A stretch of DNA of 64,000 bases from NCBI GenBank assembly GCA_946480085.1, contig CAMLHZ010000003.1, positions 186,001 to 250,000 on the forward strand, written 5' to 3'. Position numbers and translations under genes: made by a program. The notes beneath the pieces are model-generated. The model saw only the letters and a list, made by a program, of their open reading frames with translations. It had not been told where the DNA came from and made no database searches. Positions 36,304-45,163 of this stretch are shown piece after piece (position 1 is the stretch's first letter; each line of letters starts with the position of its first letter). Source of the DNA: an uncultured Flavobacteriales bacterium (lineage in GTDB: Bacteria > Bacteroidota > Bacteroidia > Flavobacteriales > Crocinitomicaceae).

Positions 36304-37641
36304 CTAAAACTTGGTATATTTAATTATTAAACGCGGTTTTGCTTTATTACTTGTTGCTTTTCCGTTGAAAATAATTCGCTCTGCTGTTCCGGTTGGATAC
36401 AATGGATTGATAATAATTCCAGTATTATCGGATTCTCCATTCACAATACTTTGAACGTAACTTCTAAGATCAACTAAGTAGCGTTTGTTTGCTTCATCGT
36501 AAATGGCATAAGTCGTTGCAACGTAGTCATCTGTTTCAATGATAACAGTTAAAACAGTGCTTGGATAGTATAAACTTCCGGAGAACGCTGGTTGATTTGC
36601 AACAGGTGATTGATACGCAATTGGCAGTTCCAAAACTGCAGCTTGTACTAAGCTGTTCGGTTCAATGTCATTCACATTGGGGAATTTTACCACACCACGT
36701 GATTCAAAAGCCTGTGCATAGAACTGAACATTTCCATTTACAGGATCATCGAACGTTCCGTTTACAAAATAACCGCTGTTGTCAACCTCTACGTGATTGT
36801 AATCGGCACAACTGTTTTTAACCACAATTGCATAGCTGTAAGGTGTTGCTGATGCGTCACCCTGAATTTTGTAGTAAGTGGTGATCTTGGTATCCGTGTG
36901 TTCCAAATCGAAATACAAGATTCCTCCTTGTCCTGCAGCAGGATTTGAAGTTGATTTAATGTGTATTCCTTTAAACCAGGTTTTAAATGCATCTTCACTA
37001 TCGAAAGCAGTTCCGTTAATGGCCTCATTCATAATCGTAAATCCAAAACTGTTATCCAGTTGTAAACGAAGGTGAGCTGCCATTGCTGATCCATCTGCAA
37101 GAAATACAGAATCAGACACATTCGGAGTAACCGTTCCTGCTCCTGATGCTACCAGGTTTGTTAACGATTCAAAGGTTTCAGAATCTTTGTAATACGTTTC
37201 GTCGATGTCCAAATTATCTGTTAACTGATGAACTTCAAATGTTTGAGCAGTTTCTTGTCCGTACAAACCCTGATAATGCAATGAAAGAACAACAGAGTCA
37301 ATCACTGGCACTAAACCTGCGGCATGTGTTACCGAAGTATTGTAAGTGAATTGTGTGTAGAACGAAGCATCTGTTACTCCCATTTTCGGATCGTGCATAA
37401 CGCCCAAAAGCGCATGTAATTGATTATCCGTTGGGAAAGAATCTTCTTTCACTGTGTAAGTAACCAATGAAAAAGTATCCGATCCACCTGCACTTAAGAT
37501 CGATTCAGGTGAAAGTGCATCTGTTCCAAATTTGGCTGGTGTTTTCTTACAAGAAACACTAACCGCTAGTGCTAACAAAAAACAAGCGGAAAATGAATAT
37601 ATTCTCCGCCAGTTTTTAATTTCTATTTGTGTATTAATCAT
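36304..37641 (-). CDS. DUF4270 family lipoprotein
   Basis: 445 residues with a lipobox-like signal (SFSACFLLALAVSVSCKK; cysteine about 32) and the DUF4270 start FGTDALSPESILSAGGSDTFSLVTYTVKEDSFPT. The C-terminus (NGKATSNKAKPRLIIKYTKF) is the family's last strand. Membrane-anchored, function unknown. In Bacteroidota this gene is usually found between a glycogen-synthase-like gene and glmS, as here; the spacing of 1 nt each side implies one transcript. Confidence 0.85.
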   Translation of the reverse strand: MINTQIEIKNWRRIYSFSACFLLALAVSVSCKKTPAKFGTDALSPESILSAGGSDTFSLVTYTVKEDSFPTDNQLHALLGVMHDPKMGVTDASFYTQFTYNTSVTHAAGLVPVIDSVVLSLHYQGLYGQETAQTFEVHQLTDNLDIDETYYKDSETFESLTNLVASGAGTVTPNVSDSVFLADGSAMAAHLRLQLDNSFGFTIMNEAINGTAFDSEDAFKTWFKGIHIKSTSNPAAGQGGILYFDLEHTDTKITTYYKIQGDASATPYSYAIVVKNSCADYNHVEVDNSGYFVNGTFDDPVNGNVQFYAQAFESRGVVKFPNVNDIEPNSLVQAAVLELPIAYQSPVANQPAFSGSLYYPSTVLTVIIETDDYVATTYAIYDEANKRYLVDLRSYVQSIVNGESDNTGIIINPLYPTGTAERIIFNGKATSNKAKPRLIIKYTKF

Positions 37642-37642
37642 A

Positions 37643-38470
37643 TCAGATCAAAACGCCTTCTTCTAATACCTTGTCAAAGAATTCATTCAATCCTTTCGAC
37701 AGATGTTCTTCAGGCATGTAGTTCAACTTTAAACAATTAGCTTTATCGAACGCTTCTTGTAAACCAGCAGGGACATCGTCACTACCAATTACCGCTCCAT
37801 CAGCAAACGCCAAAGATGCAGATGTTATTGCTTCTATAGAAGGGTTTTTAACAAGATTTGTGACTTCTTCATCGAAGCCGTCGAAAGCTAGTTTTTGAGC
37901 AAATTTATCGCTCCAAGGTTGTGTGAAACCTTCATTTTCTTTGTAGATACTGTAAACAACTTTAGTTCCGGCAAAATGCGGATCCTTGTTGTAAATCTTT
38001 TTAATGTACAAAGGCATTAAAGACGCCATCCAACCGTGACAATGAATCACGTCTGGTTTCCATCCTAATTTCTTGACAGTTTCCAATACTCCTCTACAAA
38101 AGAACATACTGCGTTCGTCATTGTCTTCACAATCTGAACCATCTTCGTTTGTAACATTGTATTTTCTTTTGAAATACTCTTCATTGTCAATAAAGTACAC
38201 CTGAATACGAGCTGCAGGAATAGACGCTACTTTGATGATCAACGGATGATCGTTGTCATCAATAATAATGTTCATACCCGACAAACGGATTACTTCGTGC
38301 AATTGATGACGACGTTCGTTGATACAACCAAATTTTGGTGTAAACACGCGAATTTCCTTTCCTGCTTCTTGAGTAGTTTGAGGCAATTTTCGTGCGTTGT
38401 GGGAGATTTCAGTTTTCGGTAGAAACGGAAAAATTTCCTGCGAAATGAATAGAATTCTTTTCTTTTCCAT
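37643..38470 (-). CDS. GT5-type glycogen synthase-like protein, N-terminal domain only
   Basis: 275 residues matching only the N-terminal half of glycogen/starch synthases: KRILFISQEIFPFLPKTEIS, KEIRVFTPKFGCINERRHQLHEV, DVIHCHGWMASLMPLYIKK. The ADP-glucose-binding K-x-G-G-L motif near the N-terminus is replaced by KTEISHNARKLP, and the whole second Rossmann domain is absent. A glycogen synthase role is therefore doubtful; it is a conserved partner of panC, DUF4270 and glmS in this phylum. Start: the ATG at 38470; a TTG three codons before is discounted. TACTTTTG, a -7-like box, is at 38504-38511 on this strand. Confidence 0.8.
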   Translation of the reverse strand: MEKKRILFISQEIFPFLPKTEISHNARKLPQTTQEAGKEIRVFTPKFGCINERRHQLHEVIRLSGMNIIIDDNDHPLIIKVASIPAARIQVYFIDNEEYFKRKYNVTNEDGSDCEDNDERSMFFCRGVLETVKKLGWKPDVIHCHGWMASLMPLYIKKIYNKDPHFAGTKVVYSIYKENEGFTQPWSDKFAQKLAFDGFDEEVTNLVKNPSIEAITSASLAFADGAVIGSDDVPAGLQEAFDKANCLKLNYMPEEHLSKGLNEFFDKVLEEGVLI

Positions 38471-38580
38471 AGAATTCAAAGAGGGGTATTATAATTATTC
38501 GCACAAAAGTACGAAAAAAAGAGGTACGGTTCAATATTATCCTCTAGTTTTGCCCACTTTGAACTTTAATTTATCGAATA

Positions 38581-39420
38581 TTGATAGTTGCCAATACCGT
38601 TGAAGAACTGAGAGTTGCATATCAGAATGCCTCTGAAAATGCTAAGTCTATTGGTTTTGTTCCAACTATGGGAGCGCTTCATGAAGGACATATGGCTCTG
38701 GTTCAGCGTGCTAAAAAAGAATGCGATTTAGTTGTTGTTAGTGTTTTTGTGAATCCAACGCAGTTCAATAATCCTTCTGATTTGGAACTTTATCCCCGAA
38801 CTCCAGAGAAAGACACGGCTTTATTAGCGGAAAATGGCTGTGATGTTGCTTTTTTTCCGGGAGTCGATGATGTTTATCCGAAAGGAATTCAAATTCCAAC
38901 TGTTCAACTTGGTGAAATGGAGAAGGTAATGGAAGGTGCATTTCGTCCCGGACATTTCAAAGGTGTTGTTCAGGTTGTTTGGCGCTTGTTCGATTTGGTG
39001 AAACCTACTAAGGCATATTTCGGACTGAAAGATTTTCAGCAAGTTGCAGTAATCAAACACATGGTAAATGAGTTGAATCTTCCTGTAGAAATTGTCCCGT
39101 GTTCAACTTTGCGTGAAGCAAGTGGTTTGGCAATGAGCAGCAGAAACATGCGTTTAACTCAAGAGCAAAAGGATGAAGCTGTTGTGATTTTTAGGACCTT
39201 ATCTTTCTTGAAAGAAAATGGGAAGTCCTATTCTCCTGCGAAATTGGTAGAACTTGGCTCAGCAATGATAGCTGAAAGTTCTTTGAAACTGGAATATCTT
39301 CAGATCGTTGATTCTATAACGCTACAACCGCTTTCAAATTCCTGGTCAGTAAGTGCAACAGCTTGTATTGCTGCGTATTGTGGTGAAGTTCGGTTGATTG
39401 ATAACATGACACTTTTTTAA
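38581..39420 (+). CDS. panC: Pantothenate synthetase
   Basis: Joins pantoate and beta-alanine to make pantothenate for coenzyme A. 279 residues with FVPTMGALHEGHMALVQRAK (ATP-binding HxGH), VVSVFVNPTQFN, RPGHFKGVVQVVWRLFDLVKP, YFGLKDFQQVAVIK and STLREASGLAMSSRN (the KMSKS-like segment). No ATG is available at the right place; the TTG at 38581 gives the usual short N-terminus (MIVANTVEEL). It diverges from the GT5-like gene and is followed by panD, which supplies beta-alanine. Confidence 0.94.
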   Translation: MIVANTVEELRVAYQNASENAKSIGFVPTMGALHEGHMALVQRAKKECDLVVVSVFVNPTQFNNPSDLELYPRTPEKDTALLAENGCDVAFFPGVDDVYPKGIQIPTVQLGEMEKVMEGAFRPGHFKGVVQVVWRLFDLVKPTKAYFGLKDFQQVAVIKHMVNELNLPVEIVPCSTLREASGLAMSSRNMRLTQEQKDEAVVIFRTLSFLKENGKSYSPAKLVELGSAMIAESSLKLEYLQIVDSITLQPLSNSWSVSATACIAAYCGEVRLIDNMTLF

Positions 39421-39434
39421 AGGTTGAAGTATAA

Positions 39435-39463
39435 GTAAAGACGCAATGCATCGCGTCTGTGCA
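39435..39463. repeat. GACGCAATGCATCGCGTC repeat
   Basis: GTAAAGACGCAATGCATCGC then GTCTGTGCA, a short palindromic element of the family at 257-308 and 41717-41744. It lies 14 nt after the panC stop and could terminate transcription, though no T run follows. Confidence 0.7.
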
Positions 39464-39495
39464 ATAGGTATCTAAGAATAAATACCTTTTTGCCT

Positions 39496-39524
39496 TTTGC
39501 CTTTTGATTTTTGCTTTACCTTTG
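39496..39524 (+). promoter_or_regulatory. Promoter of panD
   Basis: TTTG (39496-39499), 17 nt and TACCTTTG (39517-39524) fit the Bacteroidota consensus; ATG follows 19 nt later. The -33 region lies in a pyrimidine repeat (TTTTGCCTTTTGCCTTTTGA). It means panD can be expressed apart from panC. Confidence 0.6.
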
Positions 39525-39543
39525 CATCCTCGTTTACAGTACA

Positions 39544-39894
39544 ATGTTGATACAAGTTTTAAAATCAAAAATTCACCGCGTAAGAATTACGCAAGCAGAG
39601 TTAAATTACGTTGGAAGTATTACTATCGACGAAACCTTAATGGAAGCTGCTGGCTTAATCGAAGGTGAGAAAGTACAAATAGTGAACATCAATAACGGAG
39701 AACGTCTTGAAACCTATGTAATTACAGGCGACAGAAACTCTGGTACGATCTGTTTGAATGGTCCTGCTGCGCGTAAAGTGTCTGTTGGCGATTTGATCAT
39801 CATTATTGGTTACGGATTAATGTCGGTAGAAGAAGCCAAAGCGTTCAAACCGTCTCTTGTTTTCCCTGACGAAAACACAAATCAGTTAGTATAA
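39544..39894 (+). CDS. panD: Aspartate 1-decarboxylase
   Basis: Decarboxylates aspartate to beta-alanine for panC. 116 residues starting [20 protein letters not shown]; the self-cleavage site that makes the pyruvoyl group is the G-S bond in [10 protein letters not shown] (serine about 25). [28 protein letters not shown] follows. The ATG at 39544 gives the family's N-terminus; the longer in-frame start is upstream of the promoter. Confidence 0.95.
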   Translation: MLIQVLKSKIHRVRITQAELNYVGSITIDETLMEAAGLIEGEKVQIVNINNGERLETYVITGDRNSGTICLNGPAARKVSVGDLIIIIGYGLMSVEEAKAFKPSLVFPDENTNQLV

Positions 39895-39897
39895 TTC

Positions 39898-40413
39898 ATG
39901 AAATCGCTAAAAGCCCTTCACCAAAAGATTGGTTCGTTGCAAGACGTTGCCAAAAAAGTAGATGAATGGAGAATTAAAGGCGAAAAAGTAGTTCTTACAA
40001 ACGGATGTTTCGACATTCTGCATGTTGGACACGTTACATATTTGACTCAGGCTGCTGAGTTAGGTTCAAAATTGGTTGTTGCCTTGAACACCGATGAATC
40101 TGTAAAGCGTTTGGGTAAAGGTGATGATCGTCCAATTAACTCTGAAGCGGCACGCTTACAAGTAATTGCGGCTTTAGGTGCAGTGGATGCTGTACTTCTT
40201 TTCAATGAAGACACGCCTTTGCAGCTGATCGAACAAATTCAACCCGATGTGTTGGTGAAAGGAGCCGATTACGATCCTGAAGAAGCTGATCCAACTTCTA
40301 AAAAATATATTGTTGGTCGAGAAGCAGTTATCGCGAATGGTGGAAAAGTGGTGGCTATTGATTTAGTTCCCGGATTTTCTACGACGGCCATTCTAGAAAA
40401 GGTGAGAAAGTGA
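39898..40413 (+). CDS. rfaE2: D-glycero-beta-D-manno-heptose-1-phosphate adenylyltransferase
   Basis: Activates heptose-1-phosphate for LPS core synthesis. 171 residues, the C-terminal domain of HldE as a separate protein: VVLTNGCFDILHVGHVTYL (HxGH), ALNTDESVKRLGKGDDRPIN, RLQVIAALGAVDAVLLFNEDTPLQLI and PDVLVKGADY. No kinase domain is attached. It begins 4 nt after panD and overlaps the next gene by 4 nt, so panD, rfaE2 and the membrane protein form an operon. Confidence 0.94.
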   Translation: MKSLKALHQKIGSLQDVAKKVDEWRIKGEKVVLTNGCFDILHVGHVTYLTQAAELGSKLVVALNTDESVKRLGKGDDRPINSEAARLQVIAALGAVDAVLLFNEDTPLQLIEQIQPDVLVKGADYDPEEADPTSKKYIVGREAVIANGGKVVAIDLVPGFSTTAILEKVRK

Positions 40414-40931
40414 ATTTGACAAGAATCTTAATCTATAGTTCTATCTTTCTAATTGTTATTTTGATGGGTTGGTACCACATTATGATAAGTAGAGAATTAC
40501 AAGAGTTTGTTAGGGATCATTCCACCTTGGAACTAACATCAACTCCATATCAATATTTTATAATTTCAATAGCGGGCTTGAGCGTAGCGTTCATTGTCTA
40601 CCGCAATAAGTTCAACCATTTCACGATTTTTCCAGCTGTAGCCCTTTTTGTTGGTACTGCGCTATTCAAAGTACGACTGCAATTTTATCATTACCATGAC
40701 TATCCAGATTATGGTGACATGAAAAATGTACCCGAATGCTTGAAGGAAGAGAATTTCAATTCGTTTTGGGAATATTTGACGCAAGGTTGTCATTTGACTT
40801 TGAAAGGTTTAACCTTGTCTCAAACCTATAAGTCACTGTGTTGGATTGTTGTGTTTTACTTTGTTTTATTTCTGTTAAACAAATGGAATAAACGCAGAAA
40901 TCCGAACCAACAGCTTATCGATTCTGTCTAG
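40410..40931 (+). CDS. Membrane protein, unknown function
   Basis: 173 residues with four predicted helices (about 6-24, 47-63, 70-88 and 143-161) and a hydrophilic region between the last two containing two cysteines (VPECLKEENF, TQGCHL). No family recognised. GTG start overlapping the rfaE2 stop (GTGA). Confidence 0.65.
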   Translation: MNLTRILIYSSIFLIVILMGWYHIMISRELQEFVRDHSTLELTSTPYQYFIISIAGLSVAFIVYRNKFNHFTIFPAVALFVGTALFKVRLQFYHYHDYPDYGDMKNVPECLKEENFNSFWEYLTQGCHLTLKGLTLSQTYKSLCWIVVFYFVLFLLNKWNKRRNPNQQLIDSV

Positions 40932-40991
40932 TTTGACTGCTTACAATTGAATAAAATCGGTAAGTTTTCGTTTATTTGTTCGAACCAACTT

Positions 40992-41720
40992 ATGAGAATA
41001 ACAACCTTCATATCGTTTCTGTTTTTTTTCTGTTTAGGATTTGGACAAACACAGAAAACAACTGTCTATTTTATCCATGGGCAAGGTTCAGATTCCCGAT
41101 TATTCGACTCTATCCAACTCAAGGAAGGTTTTGAGAAAAAATGTATTGAATATGGAACACCGCCAAAGAAAAGTACAATGGAATCTTTTGCGCGTGAACT
41201 CTCCAAACAAATTGATACCACACAATCATTTGTGCTTGTAGGAACTTCATTAGGTGGAATGTTGTGTACGGAAATGTCGGAATTTCTGCATCCAGAAGAA
41301 GTGATTTTGATCTCCAGTGCTGCGAACAGAAAAGAATTGCCCTTTCGTTACCGTTTCCAAAAAGTAATTCCGCTGTATGCCATTGTTCCGGGATTTATCT
41401 TGGTTGGAAGTGCTCGTATTTTACAACCTATTGTTGAGCCAGACCGCAAAAAGAACAAAGCCACTTTCAAATCCATGTTAAAGGAAAAGAACCGTGTTTA
41501 TATGCGTCGAACGGTGAAAATGATTATTCGCTGGAAACGCACGTCTAATTCAAGCGAGATTCATAAAATTCACGGCACCAACGACCACACAATCCCCATT
41601 CGCAATGTGAAGAATGTCGAATTCACAGTTCAAGATGGCTCGCACATGATGACGCTTACGCGTGGGCGTGAGATTTCTGAACTACTAAATCAAGTGTTAT
41701 CTTATGAGAAGGTGATGTAA
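40992..41720 (+). CDS. Alpha/beta hydrolase, exported
   Basis: 242 residues: signal peptide (MRITTFISFLFFFCLGFGQ), oxyanion region FIHGQGSDSRLF, nucleophile elbow GTSLGGM, an acid residue in HGTNDHTIP and histidine in VQDGSHMM, giving a full triad. Substrate unknown. The ATG at 40992 is preferred since it begins the signal peptide; a TTG 15 codons upstream does not. The stop codon TAA is part of an intergenic repeat. Confidence 0.78.
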   Translation: MRITTFISFLFFFCLGFGQTQKTTVYFIHGQGSDSRLFDSIQLKEGFEKKCIEYGTPPKKSTMESFARELSKQIDTTQSFVLVGTSLGGMLCTEMSEFLHPEEVILISSAANRKELPFRYRFQKVIPLYAIVPGFILVGSARILQPIVEPDRKKNKATFKSMLKEKNRVYMRRTVKMIIRWKRTSNSSEIHKIHGTNDHTIPIRNVKNVEFTVQDGSHMMTLTRGREISELLNQVLSYEKVM

Positions 41721-41744
41721 AGATGCGATGCATCGCGTCTCTAC
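41717..41744. repeat. GATGCGATGCATCGCGTC repeat overlapping a stop codon
   Basis: GTAAAGATGCGATGCATCGC then GTCTCTAC, a near-perfect palindrome and the fullest copy of the family also at 257-308 and 39435-39463. Its TAA (41718-41720) is the stop codon of the hydrolase. Confidence 0.75.
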
Positions 41745-41796
41745 TTACAACTTCTTAAAAAATATTTCTTTCTCGTAGGGGTAAACGCAAAGCGAG

Positions 41797-41824
41797 TTGT
41801 CTTTAAAGAAAGATGATACCTTTG
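41797..41824 (+). promoter_or_regulatory. Promoter of the ECF sigma factor operon
   Basis: TTG (41797-41799), a 17-nt spacer and TACCTTTG (41817-41824). Only 10 nt separate the -7 box from the ATG, so the mRNA has at most a few leader bases. Confidence 0.65.
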
Positions 41825-41834
41825 CCTCAGAGTA

Positions 41835-42413
41835 ATGAAACACTTCGAGGTGGAAGAAAAACAAGTGATAGCGCAGGTTGTGAAAGGTGATTTAAACGCA
41901 TTCGAAATGGTGTTTCGTGAATATTATAAGCCCTTAGTTCGCTATGGGAATACGTTTTTGCGCGATGGCGATGAAACGGAAGATGTTGTTCAACAGGTTT
42001 TTGTTTCCTTTTGGGAAAAACGAACGGATATGACTGTTCATTCTTCGCTTCGTTCTATGCTCTATACCTCCGTTCGAAATGCCTGTTTAAACAAAATCAA
42101 GCACCAAAAAGTTCGTCAGTTGCACGCTGCAGAAGTTCAATATGTAAATTCTGAAATGGATGCTTCCGATACTGTTGAAGCAAGTGAATTGAACGAGCAG
42201 CTTCACCAAGCGATTTCGAAAATGCCGGAACAATGCGGACGTATTTTCAAGATGAGTAGATTTGAACAGCTGCGTTATCAGGAAATTGCAGATGAACTCG
42301 GGATTTCTATTAAAACGGTAGAAAACCAGATGGGTAAAGCACTAAAAATTGCTCGCGAACATTTGAGCGATTACTTGCCATTGTTGATTCTTTTCTTAAT
42401 TCAGGAATTATGA
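41835..42413 (+). CDS. ECF-type RNA polymerase sigma-70 factor
   Basis: 192 residues: region 2 (FEMVFREYYKPLVRYGNTFLRDGDETEDVVQQVFVSFWEKR) and region 4 (MPEQCGRIFKMSRFEQLRYQEIADELGISIKTVENQMGKALKIAREHL). This is the Bacteroidota SigW-like class paired with a FecR anti-sigma factor. It directs polymerase to the genes of the surface system it controls, probably including its own downstream genes. Overlaps fecR by 4 nt (ATGA). Confidence 0.93.
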   Translation: MKHFEVEEKQVIAQVVKGDLNAFEMVFREYYKPLVRYGNTFLRDGDETEDVVQQVFVSFWEKRTDMTVHSSLRSMLYTSVRNACLNKIKHQKVRQLHAAEVQYVNSEMDASDTVEASELNEQLHQAISKMPEQCGRIFKMSRFEQLRYQEIADELGISIKTVENQMGKALKIAREHLSDYLPLLILFLIQEL

Positions 42414-43366
42414 ATGTAACGAAAGAAATAGAAGAACTGATCGGCAAGTTTTTCTCAGGAGAAGCCTCTCCCGAAGAAGCAATTCGTTTGGAAGATTGGT
42501 TGAAAGAATCACCCGAAAATGATGTTTATTTTACTGAAGCTTCAAAGGTGTTTGGAATTAAAGACCCTGAAGTTTCTGTCGACAACGCGTGGAAATCCAT
42601 TTCCCCAAAACTTCAACAAACCCCAATTCGAAAACTGAATTTGAAATGGATTTCTTCCATAGCAGCAATCTTAATTATTTCGGTTGGAACTTTATTTTGG
42701 ATGAACACAGAAGTTGGACCTGAAATCTATGCTTCAACATCAAAAGCGAAAGATGTGGAGCTGTCTGATGGAACGGACATTCGTTTGGGAGCAAATTCAT
42801 CAGTTCAACTATCTAAACAATATGGAAAAAACAATCGCTACCTCGATTTGAAAGGGTCGGCGTATTTCTCCGTAAAACATAGCGATAAACTTCCGTTTGT
42901 GATAAATACGGGTCCAATTCACATCAAGGATCTGGGGACTAAATTCGACGTACGTTCAACGGAAGACACCATTTTTGTGCGCGTTGATGAAGGTGTTATA
43001 ATGATCTATGACAACAAAGGAATGAAAGTCACACTTCAGGCGAATGAAAGTGCTCATTATGTGATTTCATCCGGGAAATTGTCGTTGGATGTGAAATCTG
43101 GTGCCTCTGCTCCGCTCAGTGACCGACTTTCGAATGTGACCATTATGTTGGATGATCAACGTTTGGAAGATGCAGTGAAAATTTTGAATCAATCATATAA
43201 CGTTGATATTCGAATTGAGAACCCGGCAATTAACAATTGCAGAATTACAACGGAGTTCTTGAATGAAGATTTGGAAACTGTTCTCGATGTAATTGGTCAA
43301 ACGCTGGAGGTGCGAATAGAGAAGATAGATAATGTGTATTGGATAAAAGGAACGTCATGCAATTAG
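42410..43366 (+). CDS. FecR family anti-sigma factor
   Basis: 318 residues: N-terminal cytoplasmic segment (GEASPEEAIRLEDWLKESPEN) that binds sigma, one membrane helix (about 83-101, WISSIAAILIISVGTLFWM), then the periplasmic FecR domain (KDVELSDGTDIRLGANSSVQLSKQY, GSAYFSVKH, LGTKFDVRS) and a C-terminal STN-like end (AVKILNQSYNVDIRIENPAINNCRITTEFL). It relays an outer-membrane signal to the sigma factor encoded just upstream. Confidence 0.93.
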   Translation: MNVTKEIEELIGKFFSGEASPEEAIRLEDWLKESPENDVYFTEASKVFGIKDPEVSVDNAWKSISPKLQQTPIRKLNLKWISSIAAILIISVGTLFWMNTEVGPEIYASTSKAKDVELSDGTDIRLGANSSVQLSKQYGKNNRYLDLKGSAYFSVKHSDKLPFVINTGPIHIKDLGTKFDVRSTEDTIFVRVDEGVIMIYDNKGMKVTLQANESAHYVISSGKLSLDVKSGASAPLSDRLSNVTIMLDDQRLEDAVKILNQSYNVDIRIENPAINNCRITTEFLNEDLETVLDVIGQTLEVRIEKIDNVYWIKGTSCN

Positions 43367-43368
43367 TA

Positions 43369-45150
43369 ATGAAATTCGGGCTTTTTTTAGTTCTGAGCTT
43401 TACTGTTACTGTTTCTTTTGCCCAGGAAACACCATATCTGGAAAAAATAGTGAGTTTGAAAAACGGAACATTTACCTATGCTGAATTGTTCCGTCAATTC
43501 TCTGACCAAACCGGAGTAGTCTTCTCGTACACCAACTTCGATGATCAGAAAAAAGTCACAACGAAAGCGGTGAAGCAGCCTTTGAGAATAGCACTAAATG
43601 CCATTTTCAATAATTCAGGTTGTACCTACAAAGTGAAAGGAAAATACCTGATCATTTCATGTAAAACTCCACCAAAGAATAAACCTGAAAGCACACCTAC
43701 AGCTTCAACCACCAACTCAAATGTAGTTCTGAACGGTTACATCTACGATGCCGAGGATTCAACACAAGTTGGTGAAACAAGTGTTTATCTTCGACAAAAC
43801 AAACAATCGGCTGTAACCAATGAATACGGCTATTTCAATATGTCGTTTCCTAAAACTTCCGATGTGCTTTCTATCTCGGTAGCGAAGGAGAATTACGAGG
43901 ATACAACAGTTGTCATTCTTTCAAAGCAGCAAACCACAATCGTTATTTATCTTCAGCCAAAGTCGGAGCCAGTTGCCATTGTAGTAAACGATTCGCTGAC
44001 AGTTGAATTGTCGGTGGATACAGTCTCTATGGCAAGAACGGAAGATTCATTGGATATATTCGATCGCTTTTGGAAACGTTTTGAGAAAGACAGAGTCAAC
44101 TTGAGAAACATTTCAGACACCTTATTTACTGATTTTGCTTTTTCGTTTGTTCCACCATTAAGTACAAATCATTTGTTGGCGGTGAACACGGTTAATAAAT
44201 ATTCATTTAATCTGTTGGTTGGGACTTCACGCGGAATTGATGTGCTGGAAATTGGCGGTTTGGTAAATATCGACGTTGGAAATGTCAAGTCGGTTCAAAT
44301 AGCCGGAATTACAAATCTCGTTTCAGGAAAAGTTTCGGGGGTACAGGTAGGTGGAATCGCAAATTTGGTTGCAGATACCGTTACAGGAGTTCAAGTTGGT
44401 GGAATTTCCAATATCAATGGAGAATTGATGGAAGGTGTGCAGGTAGCAGGAATTTTTAATCGCTCTAAAAATGTTTACGGAACACAGGTTGCCGGAATTG
44501 CAAATTACACAGACACTGTTATAGGCGGACAAATTGCTGGTATTTCCAATGTTGCGCACACTGTAAATGGTTTTCAGCTTTCCGGAATCGTAAACAAAGC
44601 AGTGAATGTGAATGGTTCACAATTAGGTCTGATCAATCTTTCCACTTCAATTACAGGAGTTCCTGTTGGATTGTTCAGCTACGTGAAAACCGGATACCAT
44701 AAACTGGAAGTAGCAGGCGACGAAAATTTTATTGGAACACTGAGTTTTAGAAGCGGAGTTGACAAATTTCATAACATCTTCTTTGCAGGAGTTCAGGTTT
44801 CCGATCATCCGAATTTGTGGACGTACGGATATGGAGTTGGAACCGCGGCCCGATTTGGAAATAGCCGCTGGTATTTTAATGCCGATTTTACAGCTCAGCA
44901 TTTGCATTTAAGCGGACACGATTATCAATACAACATGCTTACAAAAGGCTTTGTTGGCTTCGAATGTCGTTTTACACCTAAGATTGGTCTTGCTTTTGGT
45001 CCAACCTTAAACTGGTACAACACTGAAAATACGATTGGTTCAGATCTGGTTTGGAACTCTATTCAACAACACACCATTCTTGATGATGTTGGCGCGAACT
45101 TCACGAATAAATTGTGGGTTGGCGGAAAAGTGGCTTTGAGGTTTTTTTGA
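43369..45150 (+). CDS. STN-domain protein with LA_2272-type surface beta-repeats
   Basis: 593 residues: signal peptide (MKFGLFLVLSFTVTVSFAQ), an STN domain (about 25-97, FTYAELFRQFSDQTGVVFSYTNF...), a CarboxypepD_reg-like domain (about 118-195), a linker, and about eight 20-residue repeats (about 290-440) of the form G-x-Q-x-x-G-I-x-N, followed by a beta-rich C-terminus ending GGKVALRFF like an outer-membrane barrel. Sigma/FecR operons usually end in a TonB-dependent receptor; here there is no plug and the barrel is of another type. A second in-frame ATG at 43357 overlaps the fecR stop; 43369 gives the better signal peptide. Confidence 0.75.
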   Translation: MKFGLFLVLSFTVTVSFAQETPYLEKIVSLKNGTFTYAELFRQFSDQTGVVFSYTNFDDQKKVTTKAVKQPLRIALNAIFNNSGCTYKVKGKYLIISCKTPPKNKPESTPTASTTNSNVVLNGYIYDAEDSTQVGETSVYLRQNKQSAVTNEYGYFNMSFPKTSDVLSISVAKENYEDTTVVILSKQQTTIVIYLQPKSEPVAIVVNDSLTVELSVDTVSMARTEDSLDIFDRFWKRFEKDRVNLRNISDTLFTDFAFSFVPPLSTNHLLAVNTVNKYSFNLLVGTSRGIDVLEIGGLVNIDVGNVKSVQIAGITNLVSGKVSGVQVGGIANLVADTVTGVQVGGISNINGELMEGVQVAGIFNRSKNVYGTQVAGIANYTDTVIGGQIAGISNVAHTVNGFQLSGIVNKAVNVNGSQLGLINLSTSITGVPVGLFSYVKTGYHKLEVAGDENFIGTLSFRSGVDKFHNIFFAGVQVSDHPNLWTYGYGVGTAARFGNSRWYFNADFTAQHLHLSGHDYQYNMLTKGFVGFECRFTPKIGLAFGPTLNWYNTENTIGSDLVWNSIQQHTILDDVGANFTNKLWVGGKVALRFF

Positions 45151-45163
45151 CATAGCTGTAAAG

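Noticed and set aside
44220..44640. Tandem GG-GTTCAGGT-like DNA periodicity of about 60 bases
   Set aside because: It follows the 20-residue protein repeats of the STN protein and shows codon-level divergence, so it is not an independent DNA repeat.
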